From Metabacillus litoralis (GTDB lineage: Bacteria; Bacillota; Bacilli; Bacillales; Bacillaceae): a stretch of 64,000 nucleotides of DNA. Shown here in pieces: positions 9,181 through 18,356 of this stretch. Both the position numbers and the translations under genes were made by a program. Under the pieces are notes generated by a model. It saw only the letters and a program-made list of their open reading frames with translations, made no database searches and was not told the origin of the DNA. The DNA is taken from contig NZ_VOQF01000007.1 of assembly GCF_007994985.1 (NCBI RefSeq), forward strand, positions 124,001 through 188,000, written 5' to 3'. The stretch's first letter is position 1; every line of letters begins with the position of its first letter.

Positions 9181-10464
9181 CTACTCAATAAATTCAAATT
9201 CATATTCAAGCAGTTTGACGATGTCGCCATCTTTTGCTCCTCGTTCACGAAGGGCTTCATCAACACCTAGGCCTCTTAATTGTCTTGCAAAACGTTTAAT
9301 TGATTCATCACGTGAGAAGTCAGTCATTTTAAATAGCTTTTCAATCTTTTCACCTGAAAGCACAAAAGCACCTTCATCATCACGTGTAATCGCAAAGTTC
9401 GGTTCTTCCTTTTTAAATTCATAAACAACTCGATTTTCCGTAATTTCTTCTTCATGAAGTGGAAATTCTGGTGTGTTTTCAATCGCATCTGCTACTGCAA
9501 ATAATAGCTCACGAACACCTTCACGAGTTACAGCTGATGCTGGGAAGATTTTCACATCATCATCAAGTTTTTTTCTAAATTCAGCTAGATTTTCTTCAGA
9601 GTCTGGCATGTCCATTTTATTTGCTACAATAATTTGCGGACGCTCTGTTAAGCGTAAGTTATATTCCTTTAATTCTGCATTAATTGTTAGGTAATCTTCA
9701 TAAGGGTCTCTGCCTTCTAACCCTGACATGTCTATAACATGAACAATGACACGTGTTCTTTCAATATGTCTAAGGAATTGATGACCTAATCCAACACCTT
9801 GATGTGCACCTTCAATTAACCCAGGAAGATCAGCCATAACAAAGCTTCTGCCATCCTCTGTTTCAACCATTCCTAAATTAGGAACAAGTGTTGTAAAGTG
9901 ATATTCAGCAATTTTTGGTTTTGCAGATGAAACAACAGATAATAAAGTCGATTTACCTACACTTGGAAATCCAACTAATCCTACATCTGCTAATACTTTC
10001 AATTCTAATATAACATTACGCTCAATTCCCGGTTCTCCATTTTCTGAAAGCTCGGGAGCAGGATTTGCAGGTGTGGCAAATCTTGAATTACCACGTCCTC
10101 CACGTCCACCCTTTGCAATGACTGCTTGTTGACCATGTTCAGTTAAGTCAGCAATAATGTATCCTGTTGTTTCATCTGTAACAACTGTTCCTGGTGGAAC
10201 CTTAACAACCATTGGTTGAGAATTTTTACCATGTTGATTTTTGGACATTCCATGCTCACCACGAGGAGCCTTAAAGTGCCTTTTATAGCGGAAATCCATT
10301 AATGTTCTTAAGCCTTCTTCAACCTCAAATACTACGTCAGCACCATTACCACCATCACCACCGGCTGGGCCACCCATTGGTACATATTTTTCACGACGAA
10401 AAGCAACCATTCCGTTACCTCCGTCGCCACCTTTTACATATATTTTGACCTGATCGACAAACAT
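9181..10464 (-). CDS. obg: Obg (ObgE/CgtA) ribosome-associated GTPase
   Basis: Essential GTPase in 50S assembly and the general stress and sporulation phosphorelay. 427 aa. N-terminal glycine-rich Obg fold (about 1-157, with [11 protein letters not shown] and [11 protein letters not shown]). G domain (about 158-330) with P-loop [11 protein letters not shown], switch [12 protein letters not shown] and NKMD. C-terminal OCT domain (about 350-427). ATG start with CGGAGGA. Follows spo0B by 59 bases, the standard Bacillus arrangement. Confidence 0.98.
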   Translation of the reverse strand: MFVDQVKIYVKGGDGGNGMVAFRREKYVPMGGPAGGDGGNGADVVFEVEEGLRTLMDFRYKRHFKAPRGEHGMSKNQHGKNSQPMVVKVPPGTVVTDETTGYIIADLTEHGQQAVIAKGGRGGRGNSRFATPANPAPELSENGEPGIERNVILELKVLADVGLVGFPSVGKSTLLSVVSSAKPKIAEYHFTTLVPNLGMVETEDGRSFVMADLPGLIEGAHQGVGLGHQFLRHIERTRVIVHVIDMSGLEGRDPYEDYLTINAELKEYNLRLTERPQIIVANKMDMPDSEENLAEFRKKLDDDVKIFPASAVTREGVRELLFAVADAIENTPEFPLHEEEITENRVVYEFKKEEPNFAITRDDEGAFVLSGEKIEKLFKMTDFSRDESIKRFARQLRGLGVDEALRERGAKDGDIVKLLEYEFEFIE

Positions 10465-10523
10465 TGTCTTCCTCCGTTCTATCTAATGCCTATAACATAT
10501 GCTCAAAAGAATCATTCATTGTT

Positions 10524-11087
10524 TTAACGATCTGTGATAGTAAGTGATATAGCTGTATTAAGCTCATATGTACTTATTTCAAAGTCATCAATACCAATTT
10601 CGGTATGATCTGTTGAATGAATCCATTCTGTTACTAGCTCTGTATTATTTATTTTCCCATCAAATTCAAAGATAAAACAAATTTTGTCTTCAACTTGATC
10701 GTCTGTTTTAAGTGTTAAACAAAGATGATTTTCACATGTACTATCAACTGTATGATCTAGTATATCCAAAAAGCCTTTAGACCATTTAGTTAATAATTCA
10801 TCATATTCTTTTAATACTTTTAGTTCACCTATAACCTCATACTCTAGATAAAATTGATGCTTACTCCAGTTAAATGTCATAAGAAAGCTAGCAAAAGCAG
10901 GCATTTTCAAATTACATAACTTCGATTCTTGCTGTGCTTCTATGACAATTTCCTCAATAATATCTTTAATACGATCATATTTTTGCAAAGATAGGTTTCC
11001 CTTAATTAGTTGTAGTTTATTCATCCAATCGTGGCGTGAATGACTTAATATATCAACAATTCTAGCTTCGTTCGATTTATTTTCCAT
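10524..11087 (-). CDS. spo0B: Spo0B sporulation phosphotransferase
   Basis: Phosphorelay protein moving phosphate from Spo0F to Spo0A. 187 aa. The phospho-acceptor histidine is in SHSRHDWMNKLQLIKG (His19, equivalent to B. subtilis His30) in the dimerising helical hairpin, followed by a degenerate ATPase-like fold (about 75-187). ATG start with GGGAGAA. Sequence outside the His motif is poorly conserved, which is usual for Spo0B; identity rests on the motif, size and position upstream of obg. Confidence 0.94.
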   Translation of the reverse strand: MENKSNEARIVDILSHSRHDWMNKLQLIKGNLSLQKYDRIKDIIEEIVIEAQQESKLCNLKMPAFASFLMTFNWSKHQFYLEYEVIGELKVLKEYDELLTKWSKGFLDILDHTVDSTCENHLCLTLKTDDQVEDKICFIFEFDGKINNTELVTEWIHSTDHTEIGIDDFEISTYELNTAISLTITDR

Positions 11088-11240
11088 ACATTTCTCCCAC
11101 TATTTTAAAAATAATTATTTTCATTAAGGAGTCATTATTTTAGGCTGCAATAGAAATTATAACAAACATTGAATTAGAACATAAGGGATATTCCAAATTT
11201 CAATAGAAATAAGCATAAGAATATTGAATGTAAGTGATTA

Positions 11241-11314
11241 AGGTGAAAGATTATTTGAATTATCACCTTATAATTCGAGCTTATCATTAGCTTAAACAAT
11301 TATGTCCCAGCTTC
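11241..11314. repeat. Remnant of the GGGACATAA element, copy 3
   Basis: Only the right end survives: AAGGTGA..TCACCTT hairpin, ATAATTCGAGC (decayed ATTCGGG), TTATCATTAGCTTAAACA and the terminal TTATGTCCCAGCTT. Matches the last ~75 bases of the copies at 1548 and 7237. It lies between rpmA and spo0B. Confidence 0.75.
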
Positions 11315-11321
11315 ATAAAAA

Positions 11322-11352
11322 AAACTCTAACCTAAGTTAGGTTAGAGTTTTT
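11322..11352. terminator. Terminator after rpmA (rplU-prp-rpmA operon)
   Basis: Perfect palindrome AAACTCTAACCTAA/TTAGGTTAGAGTTT. On the minus strand it is followed by T8, so it ends the rpmA transcript. T's on the other side also allow plus-strand function. Confidence 0.85.
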
Positions 11353-11362
11353 CTAAATGAAC

Positions 11363-12006
<644 letters not shown>

Positions 12007-12017
12007 TTCAAATAGCC

Positions 12018-12326
12018 TTACCCGTTGATTTTTTCAATAACAACTTTAGTGTATGGCTGACGGTGACCTTGCTTTTTACGATAGTTTTTCTTAGCTTTAT
12101 ATTTGAAGACAGTGATTTTCTTTTGACGACCATGCTTTTCAACTTTAGCAGTTACAGTCGCTCCGTCAACAGTTGGGCTACCAACTTTAACGTTGTCTCC
12201 ACCTACAAATAAAACCTTGTCAAACGTAACAGTTTCACCTTGATCAGTACCAAGCTTTTCAATGTAGATAACTTGACCTTCTTCTACTTTGATTTGCTTT
12301 CCACCAGTTTCGATAATTGCATACAT
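12018..12326 (-). CDS. rplU: 50S ribosomal protein bL21
   Basis: Binds 23S rRNA in the large subunit. 102 aa. Begins [17 protein letters not shown] and contains the basic [15 protein letters not shown] C-terminal signature ([16 protein letters not shown]). ATG with AGGAGGTG. First gene of the operon, preceded by an L21-type leader and a good sigma-A promoter. Confidence 0.98.
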   Translation of the reverse strand: MYAIIETGGKQIKVEEGQVIYIEKLGTDQGETVTFDKVLFVGGDNVKVGSPTVDGATVTAKVEKHGRQKKITVFKYKAKKNYRKKQGHRQPYTKVVIEKING

Positions 12327-12442
12327 TCCAATGCACCTCCTATAAACTCAGACTCGCCAAAATGAGGTGTATGTAATAAAACATCACTTTAATACCTAAA
12401 TTTGAGCGGTTGTAGCACGGGTGCGCTACAAGTCATAACATT
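12327..12442 (-). ncRNA. L21-type 5' leader of rplU
   Basis: About 115-nt untranslated leader. It starts after the promoter and contains the hairpin TGTAGC-GCACCCGT-GCTACA near its 5' end (12430-12411). A conserved-looking stretch GGCGAGTCTGAGTTTATAGG runs into the Shine-Dalgarno. This resembles the ribosomal L21 leader family of Firmicutes, thought to mediate autoregulation; the family call is from recognition, not a covariance search. Confidence 0.7.
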
Positions 12443-12446
12443 AAAT

Positions 12447-12475
12447 ATAATACCAATATCTTTTCAAATATGCAA
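12447..12475 (-). promoter_or_regulatory. Sigma-A promoter of rplU-prp-rpmA
   Basis: Minus strand TTGCAT (12475-12470), 17-base spacer, TATTAT (12452-12447). Places the transcript start near 12440, just before the leader hairpin. Confidence 0.75.
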
Positions 12476-12498
12476 CTGTTTTTTTCATGTAACTCCTT

Positions 12499-12608
12499 TT
12501 AAGCTTTGTTATTAATTTCCGTCACAGGTATTCGCTACCCTAGGAGCCTCTTTGGTGCTAGTGCAAGTGAGGTCTCATATTGGCTACCACTTTAAGCAAA
12601 AGCCTTAA
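12499..12608 (-). ncRNA. Unidentified three-helix structured RNA between rng and rplU
   Basis: Minus strand. The outer helix TTAAGGCTTTTG (12608-12597) pairs with CAAAGCTTAA (12508-12499) through ten pairs with two bulges. It encloses hairpin GAGACCTC/GAGGCTC (12576-12569 with 12550-12544) and hairpin AGGGTA/TACCT around GCGAA (12541-12536 with 12530-12526). AAGGAG follows at 12498-12493. I do not recognise the family. It could be an RNA cis-element, part of a long rplU leader, or the rng 3' end. Confidence 0.4.
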
Positions 12609-12631
12609 TTATAAAATAGCTAACTTAATAA

Positions 12632-14083
12632 TTAGTTTTCTGATCTCTCAAGAACAGTTTTCATATCCCCAATATGTTTAATATGATAGCTAGGGATTCT
12701 TCGAGAGTATTCTGTAAACACTATTTTATACTGAAGTGTGCTTTCTAACTTGGCTATGTGGTTCTCATTATTTAATAATTGTATAACATCACTTGTTGCT
12801 TCTATTAAGATGGCTTCATTATCCATAAATTGATAATTCCATAACTCTCTTTCTAATTTAAAAGCAACTGTTTCAGCAGAAACGACTCTTCCCAAACCAT
12901 TACATGTTGAGCATTGATCAGTTATGCTTGTGATAAGAGGCTGGCGGACTTTTTTTCTTGTTATTTGCAAAATATTAAGCTCTGTAAAACCAATCACCTT
13001 ATGTTGAACACGATCTTTCTTCATTTCGTTATTAATTGTATTTACTACATCATTTTGATCTTCTTTATGCTTCATATCTATAAAATCAATCAAGATTATG
13101 CCACTTAAATTGCGTAATCGAATTTGTTTGGCAATTTCGATTGCAGCTAGCTGATTTGTTTTTAACACAGTGTCACGCATCGATAATTTCCCGGAAAATT
13201 TTCCTGTATTTACGTCAATAATCGCCATTGCCTCTGTTTGTTCAATGATAATATACGCACCATTTTTTAACCAAACAATTGTTTTAAACAATTTATCTAT
13301 TTCTTGTTCAAGATTATAGAAGGAAAAAAGCGCCTCCTTTTTATCATGAAAAACAATTGTTGTATTTGGAAACTCTCTTCTTAAATTTTGCACCCTGTCA
13401 ATGACATCACAAATAATTGTATCTTCTTGATTGATCACAATTTCATTTAATAAACGATCAATAAAGCTTTTTGCTTCAAACACACAAACAGGTTTATCAC
13501 TTTGCTTTATCTGTAGTGATAAAAACATTTCCTTTAATTTGATATATTCGTGACAAAGCTCTTCTTTTGATAGGTTTTGGCATGATGTACGGAATAAAAG
13601 ACCTTCATTTTCTTGTCTTAACTCATTTGCAATATGTAAAAGTCGTTTTCTCTCTTGATCTTCAGCGATTTTTTTTGAGACTGCAGTATAGTTACCATAT
13701 GGCATAAAAACAATCGAACTTCCGCTAAATTCAATATTTGTTGTTAATTTAGGTCCTTTTTGATCATTGCCTTCCTTCACAACCTGAACAAGTACTTGTT
13801 CACCTTCTCTAATATAATGAGATATCGATGGTTTTGAATCTTTATGCTGACTTAATTGATAAGATATTAAATCATTACGATGAAGGTATCCATTTTGATA
13901 TGATCCTATATCAACAAATGCTGCTTGCATACCTGGCAGAACCTTTTTTACTCGAGCATTATATATATTACCAACAATATCTTCTTCAGATGCTTGTGAT
14001 TGATGGATCTCTGTTAACGAATCATGTTCTAAAACAGCTAGTCTTTTTTCGTTTATTTTTTCATTTATAAATATTTTTCGCAC
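12632..14083 (-). CDS. rng: Ribonuclease E/G family protein (RNase G)
   Basis: Endoribonuclease of the RNase E/G family, acting in rRNA and mRNA processing. 483 aa, RNase G size, lacking the long C-terminal scaffold of RNase E. S1-like domain near 35-125 (GNIYNARVKKVLPGMQAAFVD). The catalytic-metal region holds IIEQTEAMAIIDVNTG and LIDFIDMK, with DVNTG and DFIDM as the acidic sites. The zinc-link CSTCNGLGR lies near residue 390. GTG start at 14083 with only a weak GAGAG upstream. B. subtilis lacks this enzyme and relies on RNase Y/J, but several other Bacillaceae have it at this locus. Preceded by a repeat copy. Confidence 0.93.
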   Translation of the reverse strand: MRKIFINEKINEKRLAVLEHDSLTEIHQSQASEEDIVGNIYNARVKKVLPGMQAAFVDIGSYQNGYLHRNDLISYQLSQHKDSKPSISHYIREGEQVLVQVVKEGNDQKGPKLTTNIEFSGSSIVFMPYGNYTAVSKKIAEDQERKRLLHIANELRQENEGLLFRTSCQNLSKEELCHEYIKLKEMFLSLQIKQSDKPVCVFEAKSFIDRLLNEIVINQEDTIICDVIDRVQNLRREFPNTTIVFHDKKEALFSFYNLEQEIDKLFKTIVWLKNGAYIIIEQTEAMAIIDVNTGKFSGKLSMRDTVLKTNQLAAIEIAKQIRLRNLSGIILIDFIDMKHKEDQNDVVNTINNEMKKDRVQHKVIGFTELNILQITRKKVRQPLITSITDQCSTCNGLGRVVSAETVAFKLERELWNYQFMDNEAILIEATSDVIQLLNNENHIAKLESTLQYKIVFTEYSRRIPSYHIKHIGDMKTVLERSEN

Positions 14084-14147
14084 GGTAAGACTCTCTTTCT
14101 GAGGAGCAAATGTCCACTTTAATGTTACATTAAACTATAACATTATC

Positions 14148-14226
14148 AAGGCTATTTTCGTAAACTTTGTTGCTTTTTACAACTTCAAGAAAAAGCACTG
14201 TATAAAGCATAGTGGCATCTTTTCTT
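14148..14226 (-). repeat. Dispersed ~80-bp hairpin repeat, copy 2
   Basis: Minus strand, ending about 65 bases upstream of the rng start. Begins GAAAAGATGCCACTATGCTT, contains CTTTATACAGTGC and ends AAAGTTTACGAAAATAGCC. Nearly identical blocks occur at 46352-46434 and 56507-56583. Confidence 0.8.
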
Positions 14227-14337
14227 CAGAGATTACTACCTTTTATGCTATCAAACAATATTACAGTGCAAAATTAAGAAGTTAGCAACAACCTATCAGA
14301 AAAGAGCCTGTTTTAAAGGAAGTGTGTACGGTTCCAC

Positions 14338-15204
14338 CTAATAGGGATAAACAAGATCGCCTACTTTTGAATTCGTTAGTTTGTTTGCAAAATAAGCATG
14401 TAATAATTCATTTTCATCCATTTCAGATACTTTTGTACCATTTTTCTCAACAACGATTAAATGTTTACATCCTCTTTGAAACTGAAGTAAAACACTATAT
14501 ACGAGCTCTGACTCATCAACAATAATTGGTTTTAATTTATATATTGTGTTCTGTTTTCCATAATAACGTTCCATTAAAAAACGCATACAACTATACATTC
14601 GATGTTTATATTCGTAATATAAGCTATAAATAAGAAAAGTTGTAATAATCCACATATTCAGGTGATTTGGTGAAGTAATAGCAATTGTAAGGACATATAT
14701 AAACAAAAATGCTATTGATGTTAGCATCATAAACATATGTGCCTTGCGATATGAGAATGATTTTGAGAACAAAATAAATAACAGCTTACCACCATCTAAT
14801 GGCCAAACAGGCAGCAAATTAAACAATAATATCGATAAATTATAGAAGGTAAAAAGCTGATAATCACTGCTATTTATTACATTCACAAATTGTAAAATAA
14901 ATGCCGCTCCTTGAAGCCATAAATGCTGTAATGGCCCAGATAATACAACTATAAATTCTTCCTTTAAAGGACGATTGCCATGTTCATCTACTTCAGCTAC
15001 CCCGCCGAATGGAAGCAACATGATCGCTTTTATTCGCCAAGAAAAAAAATGAGCACTAATTGCATGGCCCATTTCATGAACAAAAACGATAAGCATTAAC
15101 AAAAATAATGATTTAAAATTTGCAGTCACAACACTAAGCCCTATAATTACCCATAACAAAGGATGTATATGAATCTTCCGAAGTAGACCTAGATAGTTAT
15201 TCAA
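14338..15204 (-). CDS. spoIVFB: SpoIVFB, pro-sigma-K intramembrane metalloprotease
   Basis: Zinc protease in the outer forespore membrane that cleaves pro-sigma-K in the mother cell. 288 aa. The HExxH motif is VHEMGH (His43, Glu44, His47), the third metal ligand is in LPVWPLDGGKLL, and about six hydrophobic segments span residues 15-190. A C-terminal CBS-like region follows (about 200-288). TTG start at 15204 preceded by AGGTGAT; it overlaps the end of spoIVFA by eight bases, so the two are translationally coupled. Confidence 0.96.
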   Translation of the reverse strand: MNNYLGLLRKIHIHPLLWVIIGLSVVTANFKSLFLLMLIVFVHEMGHAISAHFFSWRIKAIMLLPFGGVAEVDEHGNRPLKEEFIVVLSGPLQHLWLQGAAFILQFVNVINSSDYQLFTFYNLSILLFNLLPVWPLDGGKLLFILFSKSFSYRKAHMFMMLTSIAFLFIYVLTIAITSPNHLNMWIITTFLIYSLYYEYKHRMYSCMRFLMERYYGKQNTIYKLKPIIVDESELVYSVLLQFQRGCKHLIVVEKNGTKVSEMDENELLHAYFANKLTNSKVGDLVYPY

Positions 15205-15985
15205 ATTTGATCACCTGAATTGGGTCTATAAAAGCGTCACCCTTTTTAATGGCAAAATAATAGGTACCTTTTTGCTTATCAGATAACTTTATTTTTCCTA
15301 ATTCAGTTCCTTTTTTAACAAAATCATATAGGGCCACATTTACACTATCTAAATTTCCATACCATGATTTCGTTCCATCGGCATGCATGACAACAATTGT
15401 TAAGCCTGTTTCTGCCTTTTCACTAGCTTCAATAATGATTCCTTCATTCATTGCTTCAACAGTTGGTTTATTTGTTTCCACCATTATTCCCTGACCATTA
15501 TCTTTAAATGACTCCAAGATCTTTCCTGATGCAGGTACAGCTAATTGAGCAGTTTGAGTGTTTTCATCAACCACATCGCTAGTTTCTTTGTTTGTGTTGA
15601 ACAAAGCTAATGGTTCACCAAATTGATCACGATACCATGTTGAAACAGCAGCAAACTGAAATTCTTCTTCTAAAGAATAAGTAATTACCGATTTTGCTTG
15701 ATCAAACATAGGAGATCCATTTTTAAAGACAATTGCTGTCACAAGTATCAAAACGGCAGATAATAAAACCTTAAAAATAAAAACCTCTGTTCGAAATAAT
15801 GGATGTCCTGATTGATTTTTGTTAGGTCCCATATCATAATTCGGCGGAGCATAAAACCCACCGTGCCGTTCTTCATCAGACATAAATAACGATGTTCTTT
15901 TGGAATAATCCTGCTCCGAAGTCGTTCCTCGTTCTCTTTTTCTTTTAGCAATTCTTTTTCTTATTTCGTCCGCTCGATGACTCAT
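15197..15985 (-). CDS. spoIVFA: SpoIVFA, inhibitor and scaffold of SpoIVFB
   Basis: Holds SpoIVFB and BofA together until the forespore signal, checking sigma-K activation. 262 aa from ATG 15985: basic N-terminus (SHRADEIRKRIAKRKRERG), one membrane segment (about 78-97), then an extracytoplasmic domain with the M23-like lipoyl fold (PASGKILESFKDNGQGIMVE...) lacking catalytic histidines. The longest ORF adds seven codons; I use the internal ATG because the B. subtilis protein starts MSHRADEIRKR. First gene of the spoIVFA-spoIVFB pair. Confidence 0.94.
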   Translation of the reverse strand: MSHRADEIRKRIAKRKRERGTTSEQDYSKRTSLFMSDEERHGGFYAPPNYDMGPNKNQSGHPLFRTEVFIFKVLLSAVLILVTAIVFKNGSPMFDQAKSVITYSLEEEFQFAAVSTWYRDQFGEPLALFNTNKETSDVVDENTQTAQLAVPASGKILESFKDNGQGIMVETNKPTVEAMNEGIIIEASEKAETGLTIVVMHADGTKSWYGNLDSVNVALYDFVKKGTELGKIKLSDKQKGTYYFAIKKGDAFIDPIQVIKFE

Positions 15986-16133
15986 CCCCATCCATCCTTT
16001 TAGCAAGTTTGTACAAGTCTATGCCTTGTCCTGTGGAGATATGATCAAAATCTTTTCTTTTTAAGGCTTGCTGTATGAAAGATTGTTGTTAATTCATCTA
16101 ACTATGTGAACGTTTAACTTAGAAAATCGAAAC

Positions 16134-16192
16134 AAAAAAAAGACTAGTGAGATTCTGCAGCTTCCTTCAGGAGCAAGAATGTAAACTAGTCG
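16134..16192 (-). terminator. Terminator of the mre-min gene set
   Basis: Minus-strand hairpin: outer GACTAGT/ACTAGTC, inner imperfect pairing of CATTCTTGCTCC with GGAAGCTGCAGAATC, then T7. It lies about 20 bases after the minD stop. Confidence 0.8.
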
Positions 16193-16210
16193 TTATATCA
16201 TCATATTCTA

Positions 16211-17014
16211 TTAAACTCGTACACCAAAAAATTTCTTCAGTTTTACTAGAACGCCTTTATTTGGTTCATCTAAAGATTGTAAAGGAACAGATTCACCTAA
16301 AATACGACGCGCTATATTACGATAAGCGATTGCAGCTCTGTTGTTTGGGTCCATTGCAATAGGCTCTCCATTATTAGAAGCTTTAATCACATCATCATCA
16401 TCTGCTACGATTCCGATTAAATCGATTGATAGATGTGTAACAATTTCATCAACATCTAGCATATCACCATTTTTAACAAGATGATTACGAATACGATTAA
16501 TCACTAGCTTAGGTGGTTCTATATCTTCTTGTTCAAGTAATCCAATTATTCGATCAGCATCTCGTACAGCTGAAATTTCAGGTGTTGTGACAACAACAGC
16601 TTTATCAGCACCTGCAACAGCATTTTTATAACCCTGTTCGATTCCGGCTGGACAATCTATAATAATATAATCATAATCTTGCTTTAACTCGTCAATAAGC
16701 TTTTTCATTTGCTCTGGTTTAACAGCGGTTTTATCGCTAGTTTGAGCTGCAGGTAATAAATATAGTAAGTCTTCAAATCTCTTATCTTTTACAAGAGCTT
16801 GATGTATTTTACATCGACCTTCTACTACATCTACTAAATCATAAATAATTCTGTTTTCTAATCCCATTACAACATCTAGGTTACGAAGACCGATGTCTGT
16901 ATCTACAAGGCAAACACGTTTGCCCAATATAGCTAAAGATGTTCCAATATTAGCTGATGTCGTTGTTTTACCAACTCCACCTTTACCTGAAGTTATGACA
17001 ATTGCTTCACCCAT
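16211..17014 (-). CDS. minD: Septum site-determining ATPase MinD
   Basis: Membrane-associated ParA-family ATPase that places MinC at the poles and septum. 267 aa. Deviant Walker A KGGVGKTT (residues 11-18), CLVDTDIGLRNLD switch region, IIIDCPAGIE Walker B, and a C-terminal amphipathic membrane helix (VKLKKFFGVRV). ATG with GGGGGA, two bases after minC. Mother-cell division-site selection; also acts in sporulation through DivIVA/MinJ in relatives. Confidence 0.98.
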   Translation of the reverse strand: MGEAIVITSGKGGVGKTTTSANIGTSLAILGKRVCLVDTDIGLRNLDVVMGLENRIIYDLVDVVEGRCKIHQALVKDKRFEDLLYLLPAAQTSDKTAVKPEQMKKLIDELKQDYDYIIIDCPAGIEQGYKNAVAGADKAVVVTTPEISAVRDADRIIGLLEQEDIEPPKLVINRIRNHLVKNGDMLDVDEIVTHLSIDLIGIVADDDDVIKASNNGEPIAMDPNNRAAIAYRNIARRILGESVPLQSLDEPNKGVLVKLKKFFGVRV

Positions 17015-17016
17015 TG

Positions 17017-17700
17017 TTAGATTCCCCCTTCAAACCTTGTTAAATTAGGTCGTAAATGAGTAAGTTGCTGTAGTCGCTCAATAATCATTTCACCATTTTC
17101 ATTAATATGTGCACATTCTAGTTCATTACCCTCATGAGGTAAATGATCTGGTGCACGATTAATTATATCACTAATACGCAATTGTGCCGGCTTCATTAAA
17201 GAGGCTGCAATTACGGCTTGTATATTTCCTTCAACACCTGCATGAGCAATTCCTCTTAAAGCACCCAGAACAAAGATATTCCCTGATGCTATGACAGTCC
17301 CACCTGGATTTACATCACCTATAAGTAGTAAGTCACCTTTAACTTTTAAGACTTGTCCAGATCGTACAATTTTAGCAACTGAAATAACCTCGGTTTCTCT
17401 TTTTAATCTAAGAGCCTCATCCTTTGTTATCACGTTACTTTCAATAGATTCGATCATTAAGTTACGCTTCTGTTTAATGATCAGTTCTAATTTTTCCCGT
17501 TGTTTCTTGTTTACAAAACGATTTCCTACTTTTACATTCACTCCGATCACGGGACCATCCTGCTGAATGTATTGTTTCAAAGATAGCATTTCCTCGAGTT
17601 CATGGAGTAATTGGTCAAAAGAACATGAATCATCGAGATGTAACGTTAAGCCATCTTTTGTGCCTTTTATCGTAACAAATTGTTGTTTTTGGACCTTCAT
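17017..17700 (-). CDS. minC: Septum formation inhibitor MinC
   Basis: Inhibits FtsZ polymerisation away from midcell, recruited by MinD. 227 aa. N-terminal FtsZ-binding domain (about 1-100) and C-terminal right-handed beta-helix (about 115-215; [35 protein letters not shown]). I use ATG 17700, three codons into the longest ORF, because GAGGTGA sits five bases upstream, whereas the earlier GTG overlaps that site. Confidence 0.96.
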   Translation of the reverse strand: MKVQKQQFVTIKGTKDGLTLHLDDSCSFDQLLHELEEMLSLKQYIQQDGPVIGVNVKVGNRFVNKKQREKLELIIKQKRNLMIESIESNVITKDEALRLKRETEVISVAKIVRSGQVLKVKGDLLLIGDVNPGGTVIASGNIFVLGALRGIAHAGVEGNIQAVIAASLMKPAQLRISDIINRAPDHLPHEGNELECAHINENGEMIIERLQQLTHLRPNLTRFEGGI

Positions 17701-17783
17701 GACGTTCACCTCAACGATTGTACTATTCGACAGAAATGCATGAAATCCTTCTTTTAGTAGATAATTATCTAATAGTTTTTAGG

Positions 17784-17814
17784 ATCCTTCTGTTAATTCA
17801 GCATAACGAAGGAT
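17784..17814 (-). other. Hairpin between mreD and minC
   Basis: Inverted repeat ATCCTTCGTTA/TAACAGAAGGAT (one mismatch) read on the minus strand, not followed by a T run. Could be an mRNA processing or stability hairpin between the mre and min genes rather than a terminator. Confidence 0.4.
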
Positions 17815-17837
17815 TAACTAAATTAAATGGCATTTAC

Positions 17838-18356
17838 TTAATCCTCAGTCGTTTCAAGTTTTAACTTTGTTAAATACACTTTGATAGGATAACTAAACAA
17901 AATTGCAGCAATTAAATTCAATGATAAAGTCGGTAATAATCTTAAGGTTGTAAACTTGTAAAGTGATATATTAGTGACTCCTATCAAATAATTGACTCCA
18001 TAAACATAAAATTCAAGTACTGATATAGATAAAATGATTAATAACCAGACGATCAATATATGTCCGTGTAATGCTTTCATTGCTTTATGAATAAGATAAG
18101 CCAATATTCCATAAGCAAATAAATAAATACCGATCACTTCTATAAAAACAATATCATGCAACAAGCCAAAAAAGAAGCCTAGGACCATACCTTGTGTACG
18201 ATTCAAATAAACTGTAATAAAGATGACAAATATTAAGACAAACCGTGGAATAAATAAATAGTCTTCAGAAACAAAGGTAAAGTGGACTAAATGAGCAAAT
18301 GAGCTTTCACTAATAAAAGCAAAAAGTACGAGAAAAGGAAGAAAGAAACGTTTCAC
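17838..18356 (-). CDS. mreD: Rod shape-determining protein MreD
   Basis: Integral membrane partner of MreC in the elongation complex. 172 aa, five or so hydrophobic segments, typical FAYGILAYLIHKAM mid-region. The start is GTG 18356, not the far upstream ATG of the longest ORF: AGAGGAGGA lies seven bases upstream, the GTG overlaps the mreC stop as GTGA, and the homologue begins MKRFLLPF. Confidence 0.95.
   Translation of the reverse strand: MKRFFLPFLVLFAFISESSFAHLVHFTFVSEDYLFIPRFVLIFVIFITVYLNRTQGMVLGFFFGLLHDIVFIEVIGIYLFAYGILAYLIHKAMKALHGHILIVWLLIILSISVLEFYVYGVNYLIGVTNISLYKFTTLRLLPTLSLNLIAAILFSYPIKVYLTKLKLETTED

Noticed and set aside
12441-12488. 15-codon minus-strand ORF (MKKTVAYLKRYWYYI) with AAGGAG upstream
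   Set aside because: Too short to support alone, spacing to the ATG is only four bases, and it coincides with the rplU promoter; mentioned only as part of the structured-RNA finding.
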